DNA of 64,000 nt from Ophiosphaerella korrae (lineage: Eukaryota; Ascomycota; Dothideomycetes; Pleosporales; Phaeosphaeriaceae): positions 310,001 through 374,000 of the forward strand of contig JALNQF010000013.1 in the NCBI GenBank assembly GCA_028456385.1, in the 5' to 3' direction. The notes below the pieces were generated by a model. The model did no database searches and had not been told where the DNA came from. It saw nothing but the letters and a program-made list of their open reading frames with translations. Shown one piece after another: positions 48,641-57,227 of the stretch. Position numbers and translations under genes: made by a program. Position 1 is the stretch's first letter. Each line of letters starts with the position of its first letter.

Positions 48641-49403
48641 AGTCACGGTGCGAAGTCAGAAACCAGCCAGGACACGATTACGATCAGAATAAAAGATCGT
48701 CCTGATGACACTTACACTCTCTATAAGAAACTCATATGCAACTCTTCTGAATTTGTCCGCAATAAACTCAAAGACCCAAAGCGGAAGCAGTCAGATCGTA
48801 CCGTGTAAATGCGCAGCCCTAGCATAAAAAAGTCTTTAACATATAATATCAGTGGCTACTCACGGGCAGACTTCATACCAAGACCGATCTTGCGCAAATA
48901 CCTCCAGACATGCGCACATCTTTCCCTAACACTAATTGGAGAAATGAATTAGAAGTCAAGGATGCAGCTCTGGCGCATGAGATAGAGCTGCTAGGATATC
49001 TATTATATCTAGGCCACCAACTGTTGGACATCCATTTTAGGGGCTCCGTCAGCGACACGATTATTCAGTGTTTGGAAGAGCAGCCAAATCTCAAGACCAA
49101 AATGGTGAGGGCCACATCGATCACGTACACTCAGCTGCCCAAATCCTCACCCACCAGGACTCTTATAGTTGATTCTGTAGCAGCGGCTAACTTCGATGAA
49201 CTTGCCAACATGATGCAAAAAGACCCACAGGAGAAGGATGAGTTTCAAGACTTTTTTTTCTCGACGTGATTCTCGCAGATGCTTCAAGATTTGAACTCAA
49301 TTCTGTGAAGCTTCGACCACTAAAAGTCGAGGAAGGAAGTTACAAGTACCATTGCAATGGTGACGAAAAACCATGCTACAAGAAGAAGAGTGAGCATTAG
49401 GTT
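48641..49403 (+). pseudogene. BTB/POZ-domain gene relic, copy 1
   Basis: Pieces of a BTB protein in order. The start of a BTB domain (DTITIRIKDRPDDTYTLYKK, then ICNSSEFVRNKL) ends at GTGTAA near 48805. After a gap the frame at 48910 holds the helical part (LLGYLLYLGHQLLDIHFRG), then LPKSSPTRTLIVDSV, ending at TGA 49267 after a T8 run. The other frame then continues with VILADASRFELNS and ends in KYHCNGDEKPCYKKK, stop near 49400. BTB proteins of this type are common, rapidly duplicated genes in Dothideomycetes (family knowledge); they usually act as protein-protein adaptors. Part of the BTB core appears missing between the first two pieces, and the T8 frameshift breaks the C-terminus. No start codon is clearly assignable. 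Confidence 0.65.
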
Positions 49404-49989
49404 ACCAATCCTCCATCGCATTGCAAAAGCTGATCACTGGTATAGATATTGCGCACACTCAAACAACGGGAAGCGTACAGCATCGCCAAATTCGCTATCA
49501 TCCCCGCCTCCTTATAAGAAATAAAGTCAGCCATTCCAGGCTCTGCCGGAAATTACTACTCTCAGGCCCAAGAGCCAACAGAAGAGAATTTGGCGATGCA
49601 CATGGGGTTGAGGGCATTTTCATCCTACTCTAAATATTCAGCTCCTTCTTGCCAATGAAACGACACAGTTATATCCCGGAGTTCATCAAAAGCAAAAATG
49701 ATCTACGAAAGTCAAGATTTTTTTAGATGCTGAAGTTTGATCGTGAGGCTCGGTGACTACAACTTATGCTTTGAGTCAAGACAGTTGATGCAATGACTTA
49801 TGCACAATTCACCTTCACTTGACTCACCCCATTACCTTTGCTTATGACTGACCCATTCCGCTTCGCAAGGCCTAGTTTTATTCGCATATAAATATCACGT
49901 AGAGCACCTCTCTTCCAATACTGCGCGTCTTGCTAGGTGCTTTACAACTGCGTCTCTATCAATACTGTATATTCCATACAATATACAAC
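49404..49989. other. Spacer between BTB relics
   Basis: AT-rich, with a 70-codon frame (49421-49633) lacking motifs. Its last part would be the promoter of the second relic. Confidence 0.45.
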
Positions 49990-51057
49990 ATGCCTCGATG
50001 GAAAAATGGGCCAGATTTTGAATGCTCTGAGTACATTGTATCGTCAGGAAGAGTTAACTAAAATTTAACACTAGGCAGGTTCGGACTGGATGCAGACGTG
50101 AACGTCGAGAACTTCATGCAGAAAATGAGGCTTGTCAACTCCGAGAGGCCTTGCAGCGGAAATGGGATTAGAATCATCCTTGGACGGATTTGGGGAATCC
50201 AAACGCTGCAAGTATTTGACATAGACAGGGATGTGATCTGTAAATCGTCACCCTATCTTAACAGCATAATTAATTCAGTCTCACGAAACAAAGCAAGTAG
50301 TTGGAGATATCGAAATACTTGATATCTGCGCCTTGTCATTTGCCCAGTATTTACAACTGGCTATATACCGGTCAACTACACAGTATAGTTGACCTTGAAC
50401 GTATTGCACAGTCATTCAATGCCGATTGGCCTCCCCAGCGCCAAAAAAAAAATACGGATTGTTCAGAGATCGCATTCTGTTTAGGGAGACATTACAGATG
50501 AAGGAACTTACGAAACTTAGTCAAACGTTGGAAGATTCAACCTTCAGTGATGTGATTGGTGATGCTTGGGTCAGTTGCCTGAGGCGGTTCCCATTTCGAT
50601 CCGGCTGGTTCAATTGGATTTGGGACATTGCCAGACACCCTTGCCTGCCCACACACCGAGTAGAGAGGTTTTATTGACATTCTTGGCAAAGGAGAGCCCA
50701 AATGCATTGATAGCCAAGTTAAACAAGCACAGCGTTACCAGGGCGTATATCATAGAATATATTTGCAGCCATTCTTCGTACGCCGGCTCATGGAAGCTTT
50801 ATTTTGGCCCAAATGAGTTCCATGAGATTGGCTGCAAGTATCACAACCACGGCGAAGACAAGCCATGCTACAAAGCTAAAGACGGAGGAGGGTACCTAGG
50901 GCATCATCCGTCTCGAAAGTTACAGCTAACGACCATAATAGGAACCCGCCGGCTCCGGATGAAAATTACAGTGACAAACTGGCGTTGTCAGATTGTCCGC
51001 GGAGGAACTGGTCATCTCCAATCAGCTTCAAAGTGGAGGAAATACCGTCCAAACTAG
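49990..51057 (+). pseudogene. BTB/POZ-domain gene relic, copy 2
   Basis: An ATG at 49990 opens a short exon (MPRWKNGPDFECSEYI). A possible 42-nt intron (GTATCG...GGCAG) leads to FGLDADVNVENFMQKMRL and a BTB-like core (GIRIILGRIWGIQTLQVFDI, then ICKSSPYLNSIIN). The frame then changes several times: IEILDICALSFAQYLQLAIY lies in another frame, followed by stops; an A-rich run (about 50442-50451) precedes KKKYGLFRDRILFRETLQ; and the C-terminal part (LPAHTPSREVLLTFLAKESP, CKYHNHGEDKPCYKAKDGG) is in a further frame. The C-terminal motif closely matches copy 1 (KYH-x3-GDEKPCYKKK), so the two are tandem paralogues. With this many breaks neither is likely to encode a full protein. Confidence 0.65.
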
Positions 51058-51641
51058 CTTCTCATATCTGGAACTCAAATGTCGAGAAGATGGCAATGAT
51101 GTGTAATGAGACAGATAGACAAATGCAGGAATTTGCCGATCCCTCAGCCTTGGGTTCATGATAGAACAAATGGCAGGTAAGACGGATATCAGGGTGTTAG
51201 CGGGTGAGTACGGCCTCCTCAGAGCATGCATATACATGTCATTATACTTTTTAGTGGTATAATTCTTTCAATATAAACAATGAAATCCATACATTAAATC
51301 ACTGTCACGCAGTTTACAGAAACTTGAAAATACCAAGCTTTATACGCCTCTACTAACAGTTCTTTTCATATCTTCTCTTATTCCTTTCCCCCGAGTATGT
51401 CTATCGTGCTGATAGGAGTTGCGTTATGTTTAAGAAACATGTGGAAGACAAGATTTGCTGATTGAACATGTATATTAGACTTTTTTTTTTTTTTTTTCGC
51501 ATCAATATCGAAGGATTTGAGGATATGATCACAGCCTCCATATCCTACTGATTAAACAAAGACAAGGCACTGATCAACGCTGGCACATCATTGTTATGAG
51601 AAGAAATGGTATCCAAGCTGCAATACTATTAATAAGAAACC
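51058..51641. other. Intergenic, AT-rich
   Basis: Contains a poly-T run of about 17 at 51481-51497. No gene is supported. Confidence 0.5.
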
Positions 51642-52776
51642 TCAATCGCTCTTCGCGACTCCAACGAGTCTTCCTCCGCCTCTCAGGCCCAACTCCTCTG
51701 CACTCAAGAACTTTCCTCTGGCCTTCTCGATATCCAACCCAGCCCAGTTCCCACTCCCTTTGTTACTACTCCTGTGCTTTCTATGCTGTGCCTGCTCATA
51801 CTCGTCCCCCCCAAACCCGCATCCAAAAATGATGAACAAACACACCACGACGAACAGCGCAATAATCGCCATGATGAAAATAACCAACGTCCAAACTCCC
51901 GAGCTAACGTAATCAATAAAGCCATCGGAAACCTCAGACACAAGATGCGACGTCGTCCCCTTCTGCCCATGCGCATCCCAATCGTGAAATCGCATAACAC
52001 TCATTTTCTCCCGACCCTTCACCTCCTCCCTCTCTACCATACCTGCCCGTACAATCTCATAAGTTGAACTCGGATCCCCCGGTGACATTAGCGGCCGCGG
52101 TAACAGCACCACCTCCAGCACGACCTGCCCCTTCTCTTCCAACTTGGTCGTAATCGCAGGATTCACGGCATCTGACCAGATTTCAACAACATCAAAGTAG
52201 AACACCAGCGCCTGCAACCCCTCCACCTTGCGCAGCGCAAACACATACGACAGCCCAAAGGACGCCCCGTCCGCGTTGTCGAGCTGCCCGCTTTCAAGCA
52301 GCGCGGCGATGTCGTCGGTCGACAAATCGGACACGACTTGATTCGCATAGATGCGCGGCAACACTTTTGATCCAGAGAGGAGCTCCGCATTGTTCACGTT
52401 CAAGTACGCGGAATCATACGGCAGCGAAACATTCAATAACTTGAACACATGTTCGCATTAGCTGAGAAAAAAAACCCACCAACTAAGCCCCAAACCGAAC
52501 CAATTCGTTTTCTCCTTCAATGGAAAAATAAATAAATAAATAAATAAGAAGAGGGGAGGGGGGCTGTAAACGAACCAGGACATTCTCGTCTTTTCTCGTT
52601 TTCCACTCTCCTGTCGCGGAACTGGTGTCATGGTACAGGAACGGACAGCCAATGCAGGGCAGCTTGGCGAGCACATTGCAGCCCTCTGCTACCACGGTAA
52701 TGGCGGGTGCAACGGCGGCGCGGGATAATATGGGGAGAAGCGGATAGGCTAGGAGGTGCAGTATTCGTGGGAGCAT
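51642..52776 (-). CDS. Type I membrane protein, unknown
   Basis: Two exons on the minus strand, 52576-52776 and 51642-52439, about 332 aa. Exon 1 codes for a signal peptide (MLPRILHLLAYPLLPILSRA) and a small Cys region (EGCNVLAKLPCIGCPFLYHD). The second exon adds a predicted extracellular beta-rich part (about residues 70-235), one membrane helix (WTLVIFIMAIIALFVVVCLF) and a cytosolic tail of about 55 residues ending in a Gly/Arg-rich segment. The intron is 136 nt with a less usual GTTCGT donor and contains an AAAT tetranucleotide repeat; the acceptor AAG is weak, so the junction is the least certain point. A (CA)n repeat lies directly before the start codon. The family is not recognised; location at the plasma membrane or secretory system is inferred. 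Confidence 0.75.
52524..52547. repeat. (AAAT)n tetranucleotide repeat in intron
   Basis: About six units inside the 136-nt intron of the type I membrane protein gene. Confidence 0.85.
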
Positions 52777-52777
52777 G

Positions 52778-52782
<5 letters not shown>

Positions 52783-52812
<30 letters not shown>
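52783..52812. repeat. (TG)n microsatellite in 5' leader
   Basis: Fifteen TG units ((CA)n on the coding strand) ending about 7 bases upstream of the start codon of the minus-strand membrane protein gene. Length change could affect translation start efficiency (inference). Confidence 0.93.
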
Positions 52813-52813
<1 letters not shown>

Positions 52814-53254
52814 AGTGGGGAAGGTGTGCTGATGTGGTGCGCGTGAAGTTCGATGGGTGAGGGCTTGGCGGAGGGCACACGTGGGGACGCGGGTTAGCGT
52901 GTTTCGGGGCTGCGGGTCGGGGGGCGCGAGATGGTGGGTTGGTGCTGGTGGGGAATTTGGAGGAGGGGGTTTGGGAGGGTGAGGTGAGGGTGGCGCAGGT
53001 GGCGGATCGCGCATGGGGCGAGTGAGCATTTCTGTGCAGCATAAGAGGTGCGTTGGATGGAATGATATGTCTAGACTTGCAGCTAAATCAAAACACCGAG
53101 ATATATTTACAAAACTCCTTTCGCTCTATTACCGTCTATCCGTCTATCCTTTACGCCTTCAAATACATCCCACAACCTAAAACCTTCCTTCATGTAACCA
53201 TGACAGTGCTAAGCACACCTCGCGTATAACCTATGCAATATGATGTGAACTAGA
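52813..53254. other. Intergenic
   Basis: About 440 bases: the G-rich (on +) upstream region of the membrane protein gene and the 3' flank of the next minus-strand gene. No gene is supported. Confidence 0.5.
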
Positions 53255-54412
53255 CTATTTGTTCAACGAACGCTCCGCACCATGTTCGTCGAGACTAGTA
53301 TTGAAAAGCAGGCTGTCATCTTTGGGCGTCATCTTGCTAAGAGCATCAAGAGCATCCACAAAACTGTCTCCATACCCTCCCCCAATCTCGACGGCAGTAG
53401 CATCCATCTCAACTTTATTAGCCGGCGCTCCGTGCATCGTCGTGACATCTCTCAACGAATCTTTGTCTTCGAATCCATCTAGTTGAAAATGACGCTCCAC
53501 TTCATCCGCCTTCGTTGCAGCATTTTTGTGAGCGGCAACGGTGTCGTTTTCGAGTCGGGTATTAAGTGGAACTTGCTTGCGGACAGCCATGGCTCCGATC
53601 TCGATAATTCGCCTGCTGTGTGCCAATTGCACAGGATCTACCATTTGCCGAAGGTGCGGGTCATCGGCATTGGTATGCGCGATTGGTTGTTCGGATTGAT
53701 ACTCGTTGTAGAGTTCTTTGGAACAGTGCATGGAGTCATGCTCGTCTAGAGGCATTCCGATAGGTGTTACAAGTATGTGTCCACCAATCGTGCCTATGAG
53801 TGGCAATTGTGGTATGGCGCCCCTTCTCGGTCTAGCTTTAGCCCAAGGGCCGTGGCTCATACTTCTGCTGTGCTTCGGATACGGGCTCGATCGGATATTC
53901 TCGTCTACAGGGGCGGATTTTGCGTGCGGAATTGGTAGTCTGAAGAATGTTGGGCTGGGCGGCGTGTCGGCGAAGAGATCTGCATCGCCGTGGCTCAGGG
54001 ACCGACGGCGATTGTAGGCCTGTGGGTGCAGTGCGGGGAGGAGGAAGACCGGATTCGTATAAGAAAGGATAGGAAGGGCTTGTTGTTCGAACGACGAGTA
54101 CAAGTGGGTCTCGGTGGGGTAATGATAGGGAATGTTCCAGCCTGGGGAAGAATATGCGCATGAACGCGGGTTGAAGCTGGCTGAAAAGTCTGACGTAAAG
54201 GTCGCGGATGATTGTGAAGGTGGTGAGTCCTCACAGAAGGAAAAAGTGCAATGGTCAGATGGATAAGGAATCTTGTCGGAAATGCCGGGTTGTTCGGGCC
54301 TATCTTGTGCAAGAAACTTGTCGAATGGAGAATGAGTAGGGGGATTTCGCGTGGTCGGTGAAACTAGCGAATCCGGGGTGGTGCCATCTGATGGGTCGCT
54401 GGACTGAGACAT
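53255..54412 (-). CDS. Hypothetical Ser/Pro-rich protein, 385 aa
   Basis: A single open frame of 385 codons from the first ATG (MSQSSDPSDGTTPDSLVSPT). The N-terminal 200 residues are Ser/Pro/Tyr-rich, with Arg-x-x-Ser-type sites (NRRRSLSHGD, KHSRSMSHGP) that look like kinase or 14-3-3 sites. A short hydrophobic stretch follows (PQLPLIGTIGGHILVTPIGM). The C-terminal part is charged and mostly helical, with an acidic end. No known domain, signal peptide or membrane helix is seen. The uninterrupted frame and biased composition support a real gene, probably a disordered regulatory protein; no function is proposed. Confidence 0.65.
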   Translation of the reverse strand: MSQSSDPSDGTTPDSLVSPTTRNPPTHSPFDKFLAQDRPEQPGISDKIPYPSDHCTFSFCEDSPPSQSSATFTSDFSASFNPRSCAYSSPGWNIPYHYPTETHLYSSFEQQALPILSYTNPVFLLPALHPQAYNRRRSLSHGDADLFADTPPSPTFFRLPIPHAKSAPVDENIRSSPYPKHSRSMSHGPWAKARPRRGAIPQLPLIGTIGGHILVTPIGMPLDEHDSMHCSKELYNEYQSEQPIAHTNADDPHLRQMVDPVQLAHSRRIIEIGAMAVRKQVPLNTRLENDTVAAHKNAATKADEVERHFQLDGFEDKDSLRDVTTMHGAPANKVEMDATAVEIGGGYGDSFVDALDALSKMTPKDDSLLFNTSLDEHGAERSLNK

Positions 54413-55063
54413 GGCCGAATTTTTTGATCTTTGGAAGAGTGTGGTCGATGGAAATGTGATGTGATGAGAGTTCAGTTACACAGGACATCAGCAGTTGTGG
54501 GATCAATACCGTATATAGCCACAGATCTGTTTGCTCTTGGTCTGGGCAGAGACAGTGGGGCGTCTAGTTCTGCAATTGCAGCCATGGTGGCGTTGAGGCA
54601 AGTGAGCCTGGTGGTTGCGTTGACATGGCTCCTGACCGTACTGGCCTACGGTGAGCAGAACTTTATGACAGATGAACGTGCGGTTGCGCGTGGGAATTTT
54701 CTAGGTGGGTATCCTTGGGCCTGACTGGTTTGAATCGGTGGGACATTCGTTTGTTTCTGTGCGTGGCAAGCATGGTGCATACGCACTGGCCATATTCGCG
54801 ACATGACCGATGGCCTGCAAGTTGGAAAAAGAAACGGAGCTGAGATGATCCAAAATGGTGGTGGCGGTCTGAGACTGTACAGAATGATGGAAAGCGTTGC
54901 CTTTCGTACTGTGCTGCACCAGAATCTTGATCGCACTATCGACAGGAATTGATGCCCTCTAAACATTGAGTGGGGTATTTCAGCCAACTTTGGAAATCTT
55001 AATACCAATATCAAATCCAAACGCCGTATGCGCCCACTAATGCCTATGCCGCCACTGGAATCC
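54413..55063. other. Intergenic
   Basis: About 650 bases upstream of the Ser/Pro-rich gene and downstream of the small membrane protein gene. A 97-codon plus frame (54431-54724) has a hydrophobic stretch but no other support. Confidence 0.45.
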
Positions 55064-55648
55064 CTACTCATTATTCTTGCCCTGTCCATCATTGCTTGAC
55101 TTCTTGCCTTGTCCATCATCGTTGTCATCACTCAATTTCTTCTTGTCCCAATTCCAGACTTCCCAAATCTGTTCATAAATAATATCTTGGAACGTCTTCC
55201 CCTCAGCAAACGCCTTCCTCTCTTCCTCATCCCTCTTCTCCTGCCACCCCTCCGTCTCATTGCCCATCCACAGCTTCTCTAGCACACCCTTCTCCCTCGG
55301 CGGGGTATCCCGTTCAAGCATTTTCCTCCCTTTTTCTCGCTCCTCTCTCAGTATCTTTTGCACGTGTTCTGCGCGTTCTGTGGGTAGAGAAGACGAGCGG
55401 TAGGCTATGTGTGCCAGGAGGCTGCGGCCTGTGTGCAAGTTGCTGAGGTGGTTGGCGGACAAGACGAAGCCAAAGGTAAGCGAAAAGGTGTAGAGGTCTA
55501 GTTTGCGTGGCGGGAGGAGGGCGACGACGGGACAGGCGATGAAGCCGGCGATGGCGACATTGCGCCAGACGCGATCATAGTTTGCCTTTTGCTCGAGTGC
55601 GAGACGTTGTTCGGGAGGAATTGGCGGCTGCTGGTTGGGGGTTGCCAT
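55064..55648 (-). CDS. Small two-helix membrane protein (fungal 'rhomboid family' type)
   Basis: An intronless frame; the start at 55648 (MATPNQQPPIPPEQRLALEQ) gives 194 aa, with an in-frame ATG 57 bases upstream as alternative. A short Pro-rich N-terminus is followed by KANYDRVWRNV, two hydrophobic segments (VAIAGFIACPVVALLPP and LDLYTFSLTFGFVLSANHL), a charged helical region (EHVQKILREEREKGRKMLER) and a C-terminal tail with repeated DDGQGKK. Similar fungal proteins are often named 'rhomboid family membrane protein', but no rhomboid GxSG/His pair is visible here, so protease activity is not supported. The tail contains two near-copies of NDDGQGK/SNDGQGK. The cellular location is unknown. Confidence 0.72.
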   Translation of the reverse strand: MATPNQQPPIPPEQRLALEQKANYDRVWRNVAIAGFIACPVVALLPPRKLDLYTFSLTFGFVLSANHLSNLHTGRSLLAHIAYRSSSLPTERAEHVQKILREEREKGRKMLERDTPPREKGVLEKLWMGNETEGWQEKRDEEERKAFAEGKTFQDIIYEQIWEVWNWDKKKLSDDNDDGQGKKSSNDGQGKNNE

Positions 55649-55874
55649 TATGGTGCTTGTGCATGTGCATGTCAATGTGTGGATGGAACGGATGCGCGGA
55701 TTCAAAAGTTACATGATGCAAGGATCGTCGTCTGTTAATTCGCTCGGCTAGACTTGCCGTGTGGTAGAGGGAGCATCGCATCATGCATGTGTACAGCTTG
55801 GAGTCACCCATATCAGATATGCACCAAAGTTGACGACAAGGCCGTTGTAGGCCAGTCCTTGTTGCTATCATTTC

Positions 55875-56652
55875 TCAACGCCTCCGCCTCTTGACGTCTG
55901 TCCGGTCCGGGAAACGCTCGTCCACACTGTCCTGCACCGGCCCATCCTCCTTGCTCTTCAGCACCTGTTCAAACGTGCCGCTGCTCTTCAGTCGCTTCGT
56001 AGGAGTGCCGTCGTACTCGCTCCCACTGTATCCACTGCGCGACGACCATGTCTCGCCCTCGCCATCCGCCGGGCTCTCCCCCAGCGCATCGCGCTTCCGC
56101 TTGTGCGCGGTAGTCGGCGTCTCCATCAAGCGCCGCAACCGACTCTCCTGCAGGCGCCTATTGACTTCCTCGGTGACGTCCACGTGTCCGCCTGCATAGC
56201 TGATCTGTGACGGTGTGTGCATAGCGCGTGGTGTAGGGCTCTGGTCGACAGGAGGCGAAACGGCTTGGCTGGGTGTGTGATTGGGCCGTGCCGCTGGTGT
56301 TGACGGCTTCTTGGGCTTTGCGCCCTCTATACTGAGTCGCTTGTTCGCTGTCTTGGCCTATCGTAACCAGTCAGTCGCTGTCTGTCGTCCACACTGCCAG
56401 CTGCACACGTGCCTTCTTCACCACCAGCCCTTCGCTCTGCAGCTGGTCTCTAAACCGCTGCATTTCATCCTGCAGCCGGCCCGACTTGTTCCGCAGCGAT
56501 ATGAGATCCGTGGCCAGCCAGTCAGGCGCATTGTGGTCTGTCGCATCGAGGCCTTCTTTCAGGAACTGCAATTGGGCGCGCAGGTTCTCAATGTGCATGT
56601 CAAGGTCCTGGAGAGCTTCGTGAGCGGGATGGGATGAAGAGAAAAAGGCCAT
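55875..56652 (-). CDS. Coiled-coil protein with basic nuclear-type tail, unknown
   Basis: Two exons, 56407-56652 and 55875-56357, about 242 aa. The intron (49 nt) must start at GTGCAG to keep frame, giving VVKKAR/AKTANKRLSIEG. Exon 1 is largely helical and likely coiled coil (ALQDLDMHIENLRAQLQFLK, LISLRNKSGRLQDEMQRFRD). Exon 2 is Pro/Ser-rich with basic clusters (HKRKRDALGE, TPTKRLKSSG, VKRRRR at the end) that resemble nuclear signals. An in-frame ATG five codons upstream (56667) is an alternative start. No family is recognised. It could be a subunit of a nuclear complex, but that is a guess from composition only. Confidence 0.65.
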
Positions 56653-57227
56653 GGAATCTGACCTCAAGCGAGAAGCTCGCCATTGTGTAGGGGCTCACGG
56701 AAAAGATGCGGCTTTGGTGACCCTACCTAGCTGCATGGGAGCTTTGCCAGGGACTTTGTTCAGTCTCGGACATTCGCTCTTATCCCCGAAGCGAGGCGGT
56801 CAATGCTTCCTACCACCCCAAAACGTCTCTCTCCTTTCATCCTGTCTCGCCAGCTTGGAGCAAGAAACTTGAGCAATCGACAAATCATGCCGCTTGAGAC
56901 GGTTTGCTGGAACTGGATTGCCCTGTCATGGCTCCTCCCACGCCCTCCCAGTCGTTCAATCAATTCTACGCACTTGTTTGACCTCTGCACGCTTTCTTAT
57001 TTGCAAAGTTTAGCTGGCTACCTTCTGACTACCTCACAAACATGCTTACTGAAGTGGAACACTGAGCTTGGTCGCGCCATGTTTGGGAGCAAGCTTCCTC
57101 CCAGCACATATCAATAACTTCGGTGACCTTCCCAAGAAAGCACCAACAACGCACATCGTCAAATCATAAGTTCAAAGTATCCTACTGTAACTCGCCATTA
57201 GACCTTCCATCGAACCACGCTCTCATC
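56653..57227. other. Intergenic between divergent genes
   Basis: Upstream regions of the coiled-coil gene (-) and the Argonaute relic (+). Short frames without motifs. Confidence 0.5.
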
